64,000 nt of DNA, taken from positions 33,737,900-33,801,899 of the forward strand of contig JAUPFV010000001.1 in NCBI GenBank assembly GCA_036936605.1, given 5' to 3'. Position 1 is the first letter of the stretch, and every line of letters begins with the position of its first letter. Below, piece by piece: positions 1 through 10,530 of the stretch. This DNA comes from Limnanthes douglasii subsp. nivea. Its lineage: Eukaryota; Streptophyta; Magnoliopsida; Brassicales; Limnanthaceae. The translations under genes and the position numbers were made by a program. The notes beneath the pieces were generated by a model. That model was not told the origin of the DNA and did not search any database. It saw only the letters and a program-made list of their open reading frames with translations.

Positions 1-141
1 GAATATTTTTGCTCGTTTTTATCATTTAAAATTATAGTCGTTATTGGATTTAAAACTGTTTTACAGTTTTTGAAATTTGGTTAAATAAATAAGTATGGTT
101 CTGTTGAAGAAAAACACAACAATAAAAAAGATTAATTCTCG

Positions 142-570
142 TTGTTCAAATGCATACGCTCTGATTTTATCCGGTTGAAAATTTTGGAGAACCACCAAAA
201 TAATTTCAATCTGAAATTGTTAAAACAAGACTTCAGAGTTTATCCAGAAATCTCTAAACAAAATTCCAAACAAAAACTACCCGCTCGGACCGAGACGTAT
301 ATTTCAGCGAAAGTTGATGACCTCGTTATTTTTACCGACGTGTTTAATTGGGGTTCCACTCGTTCTTTAACTCGAGCTTGCGTCGATTTTTTCCACTCAA
401 GCAAGTCCTTATACGTGGAGGAAAATTGTGTACTACATCATAGCTTCGAGGTTTTTAACATCAACTTCATCATGGAGAGGTTAATCTTTAAGAGTATCTT
501 GTCTACCAACAAGAGTTATCCCGATTACTACCTCTCCATTGGGAATTCCCTGAAGGTGGTGGAAGATTGA
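142..570 (+). pseudogene. unrecognised ORF, probable transposon remnant
   Basis: An open frame of 142 codons that I cannot assign to a family. The C-terminal half looks protein-like (mixed hydrophobic and charged residues, ending FNINFIMERLIFKS then SYPDYYLSIGNSLKVVED). No catalytic motif or membrane segment is evident. The first third lies in a short repeat that recurs in diverged form at about 48177-48262, so this start is probably not an original gene start. Downstream sequence (571-1050) continues as broken coding-like sequence with lysine/arginine-rich runs. The neighbourhood is transposon debris. The antisense-ORF proteins of Tat retrotransposons are one possible source, but this is only a guess. 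Confidence 0.25.
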
Positions 571-1062
571 CATGAGTCTGAGAGTGAGTGGAAATAGGAG
601 TTTGTTTTTGTTGGAGGGCTGGGAGAATGGGGTCTCTATAAGCAGTAGAAATTCATGTCAGACCAGGCTTTCTTGAAAGTGCACTAGTAAGGTTTGAGCT
701 CTCTCGAACCGCACACTTTTCCTGCCTAGTTTTACAAATCATAGCTTATTATTGTTTCCCTTCTTATTGTTGTAGTTGTTGATCAGTCCCTTTCCCTTTT
801 TATAGTGCAAGAAGTTTTTTCGGAGGTTTGCAAAAAAAAGTAAAGAGCAACTCACCCAGCTAGGCAAGCGGGCTTTAGAAAACTGGAAGCGGAGGTTCCA
901 CCAATGCTTCACCGTCGAGAATTTTGAAAATTATAACTTGTGGGACATGTAGAATTTTGTGATCACCGAAGGCAATAATGATGCAACACTAACGTAAGAT
1001 CTTTTATTTTAGGCCCCCTAAATTTTTTGAGGTTTGTAGTGCAATATGAAATTTCCAAGAAG
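571..1062 (+). other. degenerate coding-like sequence without a gene
   Basis: No long frame. Fragments in shifting frames (around 840-950) read as basic, aromatic peptide, for example RALENWKRRFHQ and VENFENYNLW, which suggests a decayed coding region. It is cut at 1062 by the hAT-like element. A polypyrimidine stretch ending in TTGTAG near 776 could be an old 3' splice site. Confidence 0.25.
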
Positions 1063-1896
1063 TAGAGGTGTCAAACGGTCACGGTTAAAAGCTGGAGAAC
1101 TGTTCGTAAACCAGCGAGTAAACTGTGAAACTGGTCCATTAAAACTGCAAACCCCAGAATCGCAAACCGCCAAAACCGCAAACCATCAGGACCTCAAACC
1201 CTTAGAACCGCAAATCGCGGTTTATTTGTAAATATTATAAATGTTTTAATTATTTTATAATATTTAAAAAATATTGAGATATTGTATACGATTATAAAAT
1301 TATTATTACATTTTGGTTAATATTAATTTGTTTTGGTTATTAATATTTTAAGTGTCGTAATTATTATATAATTCAAATTTTTAAGTATTATTTATGTTAT
1401 TATTACATTTTGAATATTATTATGTTTTGGGATCCAAAATTAGTAGTGTTGATATTATTTTAAATCACGTTAAAATATTACGAATTTTATGGTTATAATT
1501 TTAATATTATATTTTGATTACTATTGTGATTTGGTTTTAAATATTACAAGTGTTTGTTATTATTTTTTAAATCAAAATCAGATTTTATCATGCTAAAAGA
1601 TTATAAGTTATATTAAAATATTTAATATAACAAGTTATGTTGTTATTATTATTTTCTTAATAAAATGTTATCTTATAATTATTTAATACTACAACTCCTT
1701 ATTATAATAAAAGATAATTTTTTTTGTTTATTTAGCCGTTCAGAGTTTATACTCCTGCGGGAAGGAGTTGTACAAATGATTTCAAATTAAAATACAAAAT
1801 CTAAACAACATTTTTTTAAGACGCAAAACTTTCTCAACCGTAACTGCAATCTGTAAAGGATCTGCCAAAATTTGTCCACGAGTCTCACGATTAACC

Positions 1897-2283
1897 TTAC
1901 TTAAAGCAGCAGCAATCGACCATCTTCGTCTTCGTACTAAGACTTTGTTTAGGAACAACGGTCTTACTCTTAGTTATAGTCGGGTGTTTGACACTTCGTG
2001 TCATCTTGTCGACCATTTTGGAACTAAAAGTTTGTTTGGCGGTCTTACTCAAAATCGTACGTGTAGTGGCAGGTTTGACTCTTCGTGTCTCCTTATCGAA
2101 CATCTTGGAACCAAAAGTTTGTTTGACGGTCTTACTCATATTCGTAGGTGCAGTGGCAGATTTGACGCGTCGTGTGATCGGATCCCTCTCGGGTGGAGGA
2201 GACATCATAAAAGAAGAAAATTCCGGAAAATCAGTTTTTTTGGTTGCTTGTCCTAACCTGTTGTTGAAGCCATAAAACGCCAT
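1897..2283 (-). CDS. ORF with 29-residue tandem repeats inside the hAT-like element
   Basis: A 128-codon frame not recognised as a known family. It begins MAFYGFNNRLGQATKK and contains about three copies of a basic 29-residue unit (VKPATTRTILSKTAKQTF and variants), matching an 87-bp DNA tandem repeat at roughly 1985-2170. The protein is rich in Lys, Thr and Ser with no hydrophobic core, so it is probably disordered. A TATA-like box and a 5' leader of fitting length lie upstream on the same strand. It could be a captured host fragment or a chance frame. The repeat keeps period 3n, which is compatible with coding but does not prove it. Confidence 0.3.
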   Translation of the reverse strand: MAFYGFNNRLGQATKKTDFPEFSSFMMSPPPERDPITRRVKSATAPTNMSKTVKQTFGSKMFDKETRRVKPATTRTILSKTAKQTFSSKMVDKMTRSVKHPTITKSKTVVPKQSLSTKTKMVDCCCFK

Positions 2284-2487
2284 TGGGAATTTGGGATAAT
2301 CACAAATAACAACTAATAAAAACTAATAACAATTATTTTTCGGATTTTTTTTTTTAACTATTTCGAATGTAGAACTACAATATGTAAAATAAGAAAGTAG
2401 AGTTTTATAGAAATTCTAGAACAAGTAGAGAGATTTAGAGAGATGTATAGTAGATTTAGAGAGTGTGTGAGTTTGGAGTTGGGGTCT

Positions 2488-2502
2488 CCTCTATTTATGA
2501 GG
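2488..2502 (-). promoter_or_regulatory. TATA-like box for the hAT internal ORF
   Basis: On the minus strand the sequence reads TCATAAATAGAGG, about 210 bp before the ATG at 2283. It is flanked by GGGTCTCC/GGGAGACC, a short inverted repeat around the box. No transcription evidence is available. Confidence 0.35.
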
Positions 2503-2543
2503 GAGACCCATAAAAAAATGTAAAAATTTTGAAAAACAAAAAA

Positions 2544-2581
2544 GTCTGGACCATCCGGACGTGCGTCCGGATGGTCCGGAC
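2544..2581. repeat. GC-rich hairpin inside the hAT element
   Basis: Two 18-bp arms (2544-2561 and 2564-2581) with one mismatch and a 2-bp loop. The arms contain GGACCATCCGGACG and its complement. It stands out against the AT-rich surroundings and lies between the TATA-like box and the right subterminal region. Confidence 0.6.
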
Positions 2582-3010
2582 TCGGCTACGGCTAGTTGCT
2601 CAAGTTTGAAATACTATTTTGCAAAATCATAGAATTATTATTATTTTTAGAATGTAGTTGCTTGATTATAGAATTTCGATTAAAATATATAATATTTTGC
2701 ATAGTACATCTCAATTATTGAAATTAGATTCAATTAACACTTATAAATTAATTGTAAATAAAATTATAAAATATTTTGATAAACGGTATCTAAATGATTT
2801 TTCTAGTGGTTAAACTGCTGATTTAACTGCGAAACTGACCCGTTAAAACTGCAAACCGTTAAGATCACAAACCGCTAGAACCGCAGAAAGAATAAACCGC
2901 CAGAACCGCTAAAACTGCAAACTATTAGGACCGCAAACCGTTAGAACCGCAAACTGCGGTTCCTCTGTTAAACGGTTCTGCTTCGCGGTTTGAACCGTTT
3001 GACACCTCTA

Positions 3011-3950
3011 CGACAAAGTCAACTGATACACATACGAGCAGATCTCTGCCCAAAAATATTTATTGGCACAAGGAGTACATAGAGTAACTTCCCAAATTCA
3101 TTCTTTTGAAATTTGGATTTAAAATTCCACCAGATTTTTATTTATTTTTCCTTCATATGCGTTAAGCAATACTATACTCATATTTTAAAATTACATTGAT
3201 GAATTCGATCTCAAATTACATGACCTTTCAAGCTTGATAAAGAAACTCATTAAGCGTGTGACAGATGATGAAACTGAGGTCCAAGAAAGTAGCTTGAAAG
3301 CTCAAATAATAGAAAGCCCAAGGATCAACAACCACAATGCTGAACTTTTACGAGAATATTACATTTCAAGTTTTGGGACAGTGTGGCATCGCAAGAAGGT
3401 ATAAATAATGATCTCAAAACAAAGGTAACAAAGACATAAAAAAGTATTTAGAATGTAGAGAAAGCCCATTCCAAGACAATAGACGAGTTTGTCGTTCCGA
3501 CCAGTGAAGAAGAGGATGTTATAAGATCGCGGATGATACTGAGCTTCCATGAGTGCTATCCAAGCTTAACTTTAGACCATTCTGGAAACAAGTTCCCGAG
3601 TCCGACAGGCCACAAAGAGTGTCCTTGTCTTTGATGAGGTCTGGATGTGAAGATGAAATACAAAAGGAAGAGGACCGTGCTAAGGATGACGAGAATCTAG
3701 CTCCCCTCAATCCCAAGAATTTGGATTCCCTTGCCGATGTTACTACTCGAAACGATCTCCATATCAACCGGTAGGGGTCTTATTATCTCTCATGGTATGT
3801 ATGACGCTTGAGACCTCTCACTTAATCAAACCAGAAAAAAAAAAGGTTGAATGCATCAAAATAAATAAATAGAAGTCAATTTGTCTTGGCCAATACACAC
3901 CATGACACCAACTAATATAAGGTTTAATATATCTAATTTTTAGCTAAAAA
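3011..3950 (+). pseudogene. decayed coding region with coiled-coil character
   Basis: Broken frames only. About 3195-3365 translates to a heptad-like acidic/basic stretch (LHDLSSLIKKLIKRV, then DDETEVQESSLKAQII), interrupted by stops. A 73-codon open stretch (3553-3774) is rich in Glu, Asp and Lys. The product is not recognised. It resembles the coiled-coil tails of Tat antisense-ORF proteins and may belong with the debris at 142-1062, now separated by the hAT insertion. Confidence 0.25.
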
Positions 3951-3974
3951 AAACTTCCGAAATGTTTGCAGGTT

Positions 3975-4310
3975 TTTAATTAGAGTCTGGACAATCCCAT
4001 TTTCTTTCATTCATTCTCATTTTAAAATCATTAGTATAGTTCTTTAAATTTTAAAAAAATTATAAATTGAGTCCCTCACCCATAGTATCTTCTCAAATGC
4101 AGCCACTTATCACCAAAGTCAATTTGGAAACGGTGCAAAAATAGTTCTTTTATTTTAATTACATCTTTACCCTTCAAATTTACTATTTTTTTAATTTTTT
4201 TTAATTTTTTTTTTTACGAAAACAGAGTATCGCAAATTTGCGATACTCTATTTTTTTCCGGTTACTTTGAAAATAGAAGCTCCAAAAAAAAAAACAGTTT
4301 GCTTTGAGAA
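3975..4310. repeat. dispersed repeat R1 with a perfect palindrome
   Basis: This segment recurs in inverted orientation at 17345-17700 and again near 26465-26740. Shared landmarks are CTTCTCAAATGCAG, CAATTTGG and an AT-rich core. At 4224-4249 it carries a perfect 26-bp palindrome with the core TATCGCAAATTTGCGATA; only a diverged half remains in the copy at 17360. No coding capacity. It is probably a MITE-like family. Confidence 0.5.
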
Positions 4311-4592
4311 TAAATTAAACATATCATCATCATAACTGATATGATCAAATATTTCTAGATGTCCATTAAGATAAAATGGTTCAGATTTTAACTATAGGGG
4401 TAATTCGGATCCGATAACCAAAACTTGATGAATAAGCAGTAAGCTAAGTAAGCTTGATGACTCAGCTGTGTGCCTATCACATCAAGTTATGGGTTTGGGG
4501 GCTCATAATCTTGACCCAAAGAAAAGATCTGACCCGAATGCCCCATGGATCTCAAAAGGGTATAAATAACTCAGGCAACATCATTAACGGGG

Positions 4593-5522
4593 GGAGGGGA
4601 TATGACTATATATACCCAAATCTGGTTTAAGTTTACCCAGAAAACACAGTTGACTTTGGTTTGACATTTTTAGGACGAGAGTACCCATGGACTTCCATTT
4701 AATTACAAAAGTGTCACTAAGTAAAAAAAATACTAAGTATATCTTTGGTAGCTCCAATTCACAAAACATCACATTTGGCTAAGTATAAAAAAAAAAACAC
4801 TTTGATTTAGTAGATCAAACCTCATGTTACTACAATTTTGTGAAGTTCTTCAAAATATTCTTGGACATTCAAAGTTTCCTCAAGAACATTCAAACTCTTT
4901 TCAATTTTTTTTAAGATTAGTCACAAAATATAAGATTAGTCACAACTAAATAAACTAGATTTAATATTTCGACAAATAAAAAAATCAATAATATTTTTGA
5001 ACAAATTATTATAAAAACAATTTAGTTAAAAAAAAAACACTAGCCCCATTGGTGCTCAGTGTTGTGCACCATAGATGCTAAGTGTACATCAATTATGGTG
5101 CACAACACTGAGCACCTATGGTGCATGCCATTACGCACCATAGGTGCTAAGTGCACAACACCAATGGTGCGTAATGGTCTGTACCATAGGTGCTCACTAC
5201 TGTGAATCTAGGGTGCACAACACTGATGGTGCGGGCCTTACGCACCATCGGTACAAGGCTTACGCACCATAGGTGCTGTGCACTTAGCACCTACAGCACC
5301 TATGGTGCTATTATTTTTTTAAATACAATTTTTTTAGAGAGAGAAGTGAGGGTTAAGGTTAAGTTTTGGAGAAAATAGGGTGGATGTGGTTTAGTAGAAA
5401 AAAACCTCTTTATATATTCCCAAAATAGTATTTTGGTCCAAAAATGGTGCACTTATACCAAATATGGGTGAACTCAAAATTGGGTAAAGTTAGATTGGTT
5501 TTGGGTATGTATAGCCTGACCC
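4593..5522. mobile_element. Mutator-like non-autonomous element nested in the Tat-1 LTR
   Basis: A 930-bp segment absent from the other LTR. Its ends form imperfect inverted repeats over about 40 bp (shared core CTATAnATACCCAAA and then TTnACCCA). It is flanked by TTAACGGGG (4584-4592) and TTAATGGGG (5523-5531), a 9-bp duplication with one difference, the size made by Mutator-like transposases. There is no transposase. The interior holds AT-rich sequence and the GTGC-rich palindrome cluster at 5051-5310. Confidence 0.65.
5051..5310. repeat. cluster of nested GTGC-rich inverted repeats
   Basis: Many copies in both orientations of motifs such as GCACCATAGGTGC, TTGTGCAC and TTACGCACCAT. The outermost pair, 5051-5073 and 5094-5116, is a perfect 23-bp inverted repeat with a 20-bp loop. 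Several alternative hairpins are possible. No coding content. Confidence 0.7.
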
Positions 5523-5661
5523 TTAATGGGGTTAGACTTTTTTCAAAACAAAAAATACAAGTAAACACCTCATTTCTCTCACTACTCCATAATAAAAACT
5601 TAATACCAAATAACCTATACATATTCCATATCTACCTCTAAATCAGATTTCATCATCACCA

Positions 5662-5690
5662 GATTGACGACCAAAGTGGGAGGTGTGAGG
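5662..5690 (+). promoter_or_regulatory. Tat-1 primer-binding site region
   Basis: Directly after the LTR end the sequence reads GATTGACGACCAAAGTGGGA. It aligns with the site of Tat-2 (TTGGCGACTTCACTATGGAC on the minus strand), and both resemble the TTGGCGAC-type sites of Tat elements. Which tRNA it matches was not tested. Confidence 0.5.
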
Positions 5691-6415
5691 TGCTTGAATA
5701 AATCTATTCAAAACTATAGTTACGGATCGTACCTCGATAGTAGATTCCACCTCGAATTCTTTAAGGCATAAATCTCGATATGCAAGATAAGAGTCGAAAA
5801 TGAGCATGCTACTATTTCACATGTCAATCATAATTCAGAGGGAAGACAGTTTATGCAAGACAAACAAGATCAACTGAGGGCTGAAATTGATGCTTTAAGG
5901 GACCCTAATACAATCTGAAATAGAACTAAAGGGGAAATTTGCAACGAAATGTGTTCTGACAGACGAGTCGGGTAACAAGCCCAAACATGATGAAAGTGAT
6001 CAATCTCTAAAGGATCACATAAGCTTAAAGAAAGAGCATAGGCCAAATAAGTTAATGAACACATCAGATTCAGTTGAAGATTCCGCCACAAAGTTTGATT
6101 CAGATAATTTCATTTCTTCTTTTGGTAGTGACCGCGACCGTCAAAAGAAGAAAGAAATGTTAACCAAGAACTATTCTAAAAAGAGGGATATGAAAAGCAA
6201 GGGGAAAAATAAAAAGTACCAAGAGCAAGTAAAATGATCGGCAGACCACGCAATTAATCATCTGTTAAGTGATCAGTTTGCTATCCATTCTGAACCATGC
6301 ATCTTTGCAACTCCTGATGAAGATCATATGTTTAGTCGTAGCTATAATTGGAGACTGTTACCTTTGTCTTCCACGATTCTCTCTTGACATTTGCCCATGA
6401 GGTTTGACAGTTATA

Positions 6416-7340
6416 AATTGAGAAATACAATGGTAGTAAAGACCCTGATAATCACCTTGAGCAGTTCAAGAATTTCATGATGAACTTTGATGATGATGAT
6501 AAGTTGTTATGTCGGGCTTTCTCGCAGACTCTTAAAGGGATTGCTCTAAAATGGTATAACAGTTTACCGCAAGGGTCTATTAAAAGCTTTGATGTGTTTG
6601 GGATGGCGTTCAGGAGGAAATTTGTGGGTAGTATAGAACTTAAAGGAAATGGTGACACTATCATCCACTATGCACAAGAACCAAATGAATCCTTAAAAGA
6701 CTACATCAATCGTTTAATAAATACGTAGAACGGATTGACTGATTATTTTGAGAAATTAGTCATTGCTTCATTAAGGCAAAATTTAATGCCTGACGAGTTG
6801 ACTGATTCGGTAACTCAGAAGAAAGCTATGACTTGGGGAGGTTTATTGAACCAAGTCGGAAAGAAAATCACAATAGAAGAAACCAAAAAGTCTAGAGTAC
6901 CACGCCAGAATAGGTCTGCTCCAACTACTTCAATCTCTCAAGCTAGTACTCAATTACATGCCATAGTCAATTACCGACCTAAAGACTCCGGACATGGTTC
7001 ACATCGGCCAAGGCCAAATCAATCTAATCAGGGCCAACCGTCTAGACCAAAAATGAGTCAGTGAGTCCAACTTGAATGGTTTGCTGAACTAAATGAAAAT
7101 ATGTCCACCATTTATGAAAAAACTAAGAATGTTGTGCATTTCCAAAGATCAACACAAATTTAATATCCAAAGGAAAATCCAAATACTCGTTTTTATAAAT
7201 ATCATAACGATGTGGGTTATGATACTCAAGATTTTATTGCCTTGAAACAAGAAGTACAATCTTTGATTGAAAAAGGAAAGTTGTCCGCCTTTGTTAAAAC
7301 GCAAGGAGGCAACCAAAAAGTCAACATTCATTTACAGCCT
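6416..7340 (+). pseudogene. Tat-1 gag remnant
   Basis: It translates to the retrotransposon gag core: DPDNHLEQFKNFMMNF, then LKGIALKWYNSLPQGSI and FRRKFVGS, with a downstream proline/serine-rich linker and a partial zinc-binding-like stretch near 7190-7260. Stops at 6726-6728 and about 7062 break the frame. Gag forms the virus-like particle of the element; this copy is not functional. Confidence 0.8.
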
Positions 7341-7439
7341 AGTGCAAGCACAACACCATCAACATCAATTGATGGGGTCGGATAAAATTGACACCAGATA
7401 TATCACCTATCCAAAGGGCAGTTCGGGAAAAACCAAAAA

Positions 7440-7700
7440 CATGTCCAAACCGAACTGAGTAAATTAGTGGAATATGACTCAGCTAGGTGCTGGCTTTTCA
7501 TCTCTTGGGCTAATGGGTTCTTAAACTTGACCCAAGCCCATAATCTGACCCGAAAGGCCCATGGGTCATTAATTAAGTATAAATACCCCAACTACTTTCA
7601 TTAATGAGGGTGATCCAAATTTAATACAAGCACACACCTCAATTATATCTCTACATTTCACCTTAAACCTTAAATTCCCAAAATAATTTACAAAATTACC
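7440..7700 (+). repeat. LTR-like fragment of a related Tat element inside gag
   Basis: The segment contains GACCCGAAAGGCCCATGGGT, then a TATA box (AGTATAAATACCCC) and TTTCATTAATGAGGGT. The same order occurs in reverse complement at 18120-18300 and 27180-27300. It interrupts the gag reading between 7340 and the protease, so it is probably a solo LTR. Ends and target duplication could not be fixed. Confidence 0.5.
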
Positions 7701-7994
7701 TTCAGTCAGAAATAATCCATACTATGAATGAATGTTCCGGGGTAAAGTATGGGGGCATCTAGACAAGAAGATGTTATAATGACTGTGAAGAGATTTGATG
7801 TAGACCTGGAGTATTTAGAAACTGATCCAGATCGGAACCAAGTTGGGATGATAGTGGAAAAACAGCAACATAATCTGATCTGTGCAACTTCTTTGAATTT
7901 TTAACCAATTTTCAGAGGAGAAACCATGACTGCGCCCTCAGTTTGCTCAAGAACAATGCATGCTAACATCTTGACTACTTAGTTAGAATGGAAA

Positions 7995-8249
7995 ATGTCT
8001 ACACATCTTTATCAGGGACCAACTCTATTCATTTTTTATAAAGATGACTTGATAAATATAGCGTGCCCACGTGAAGATGTTGTGGTAATAGGAGCATTCA
8101 TTGAGGGAAATGATATATGTCAAATTTTGATTGATACGGGTAGTTCGGTAAATATTCTATTTCTGTCAACCTACAAGAAAATGAAGAATCCCTCAATCAT
8201 TGAACGTTCAAACATGGACATTGTATTATTTACTGATCAGTGTGATTAG
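7995..8249 (+). pseudogene. Tat-1 aspartic protease remnant
   Basis: It contains ILIDTGSSVNILF, the single-domain retropepsin active-site motif, after an upstream ACPREDVVVIGAFIEG stretch that is conserved in Tat protease (compare PHEDIVVIEAEIAG in Tat-2). The frame stops at 8249, before the remaining protease fold. Confidence 0.8.
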
Positions 8250-8567
8250 GGAGAATGAAGAAGAGGTCTTATTGGGAAAAGGGTCATTCAAGAAGCTAAT
8301 AAGAGTTTTGTTTGTAGTAGTTAAGTATCTGGCATCTTACAATGTTATATTTGGTAGGTCTTAGCTATCTAGGATGCATGCAGTAACATCCACAGTCCAC
8401 CAATGTTTCAAATATGCAGTGGAAGGCCAAGTAGGCGTCGTCCGAAGTAGTAAAAATATAGCCCAAGAATGTTATGTCACTAACTCTTTCTCCAAAGTCG
8501 TTCGAAGAAGTGAAGGTTGACAAATAATAACAATTAATGGAGCCTTTTGCCAAACTAAATGAGATAG

Positions 8568-10520
8568 ATGGTCCCAAGTGAGGCTCCTAGTGTAGTAATC
8601 CCAATTGAAGAAGTTGAAATTATTTGCTTTGCAAAAGGTAAAAGTGTTAGGGTCGTATCTAAATTAACATTAAAGTTAAAAGAAAAAATATTGTCCTTTT
8701 TATCTAATAATCTACATGTACTTGCATGGTGTAACGAGGATGTAACTGGAGAGCCAACCAGCATGATTAGTCATAAACCATCTGTTTGATCTGATGTTGG
8801 GCCAGTGGTACAAATAAGAAGAGCTTTTTCAAAGAGAAATATAAAGCGATAAACCAAGAAGTAGATCGGCTAACCAATGTGGGACATATTAAAGAATCTC
8901 AATAACCTCTTTGGACAACTAACTCAGTCTTAGTTAAGAATAAAAATGGAAAATGACGTATGTGTATTGACTTCATCGATCTCAATAGAGCTTGCCTCAA
9001 TGATCTGTTTCCAGTACCCCGAATATATCAACTAGTAGATTCTAAATCAGGAAACAAGTTGTTGTCGTTTACGGATGCTTTTTATGGGTATAATCAGATA
9101 TACATAGAAGAAACTGATCAATATCGTACCAGTTTTATCACCGATAGGGGGTTTTATTGTTATAAGGTAATGCCTTTTGGGTTGAAGAATGTTATAGCTA
9201 CTTATCTAAGGTGGGTGAGTAAATTATTTGCTAATCAGATCAGAAGAAATATAGTATGTATTGATGATATGATGGTTAAAATCCCAAAGAAGGAAGATCA
9301 CATATCCGACCTCCAAGAAACTTTTTCTAAATTGAAAGCCATCAATTTGAAATTAAATCCTGAGAAGTGTACCTTTGGGGTCTGATTCGACAAATTTTTG
9401 GGTTATATTATAAGTGAAAAAGGGATTCAAGATGACCCAGGTCAGTTATTATTTGTTGGCCATTAGATCCACCTCGTAGTACTAAAGAAGTTAAGATATT
9501 AACTGGAACATTGGCAACATTAACCGGGTTTATTTTGAGATCGTTAGACACATGTGCTCAATTCTTCTAACTTTTACGAAATGGTAAAGATTTTAATTGC
9601 TCTCCTGACTGTGATAAGACTTTCCTTCATATCAAGAAACACTTATCCTCACCACAAACGTTATGACGGGGAAATAGTTTATATGTATCTAGCAGTATCG
9701 TAGTATGTTGTAAGTGCTGTATTGGTATTAGAAATGGATAATTTCCCCCGCACTATTTATTATATAAGCAAGAGTTTGTTGAAAGATGAAAAAAATATAC
9801 TTAAAATTGGAGAAATTAGCCTTAACATTGGTGATAACAGCCAGGAAAATGAGACCTTACTTTCAAGCATATTCTATTAAAGTTCAAACTTTTTTTCCAT
9901 TAAAAAATGTGCTATAAAAGGCTGATATATAAAGAAGAATGAGTAAGTGGTCAGTTGATCTTGAAGATTATGATATTGACTTTGCACCCCAGAATGTGAT
10001 CAAAGCTCAATATATTGCTGATATTTTAGTAGAATTTCACTCCAAGAGGTCCCTTAAAGAAGCTTAAATCAGTAAGTTTAAGAAGGAATGAGTGATCCGA
10101 ACTGATGGTGGATCTAGTACAATGAGATGTGGAGCTAGAATTGCCTAATCTCTCCCTATGATGATTCTATGTATCAAGCTATACGTTTTGGCTTCAGAGC
10201 ATCCAACAATGAGTCAGAATATGAGGCAACAATCGCTAGATTAAGGTTAGCTCAATTATGTGGTGCTAATAGAGTCTGATTGATAAGTGATTTCCAGCTA
10301 CTCGTTCACCAAGTGTTGGGGTAATCTGAAACTAGAAAAAATCACTTGATAAAGTATCTAAAAGTGTTAAGAGAGATCTTAGTTGCGCTTAAACGTATCG
10401 AATACGAACATGCCCCAAGGTCAAAAAAAATTTATGGCTGATTCCTTAACCACTATAGCTTATTCCGAAGCATATACTTGGATCCTTGTGTAAGAGTGTC
10501 CTTACATAGCCAAAACCACA
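8568..10520 (+). pseudogene. Tat-1 reverse transcriptase and RNase H remnants
   Basis: The longest open part (8960-9385) reads CIDFIDLNRAC, then FTDAFYGYNQI, TSFITDRGFYCYKVMPFGLKN and CIDDMMVK, so the paired catalytic aspartates (normally VDD) are kept. Downstream fragments include ILTGTLATLTGF-like connection sequence (about 9490) and an RNase H-like FLHIKKHLSSP stretch, then a second RNase H with the start RTDGGSS (about 10090) and SNNESEYEA (about 10200). Two RNase H domains are a Tat-lineage trait. Multiple stops and frameshifts make it inactive. Confidence 0.8.
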
Positions 10521-10530
10521 GAAATGAAGG

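Larger units (their letters stand above)
1063..3010. mobile_element. hAT-like non-autonomous DNA transposon
   Basis: A 1,948-bp element bounded by a 17-bp perfect terminal inverted repeat TAGAGGTGTCAAACGGT, the form typical of plant hAT elements (TAG..GTGTCAAA). Both subterminal regions are dense in short motifs of the type AAACCGC/GCGGTTT (about 1130-1230 and 2820-2990), as expected for transposase-binding arrays. The flanking octamers CCAAGAAG (1055-1062) and CGACAAAG (3011-3018) match at 5 of 8 positions, so the target duplication is decayed or uncertain. No hAT transposase dimerisation domain is visible, so it is non-autonomous. Much of the interior (1230-1740) is plain AT-rich sequence. 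A minus-strand ORF with tandem repeats lies at 1897-2283. Confidence 0.75.
4337..5661 (+). repeat. Tat-1 5' LTR, interrupted
   Basis: The LTR begins TGATATGATC and ends TCACCA. Once the nested element (4593-5522) is removed it aligns along its length with the 3' LTR at 15711-16094, including a TATA box (GTATAAATAAC near 4560) and the tail AAATACAAGTAAACACCTC. The two LTRs differ by many substitutions, so the insertion is old. Confidence 0.8.
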
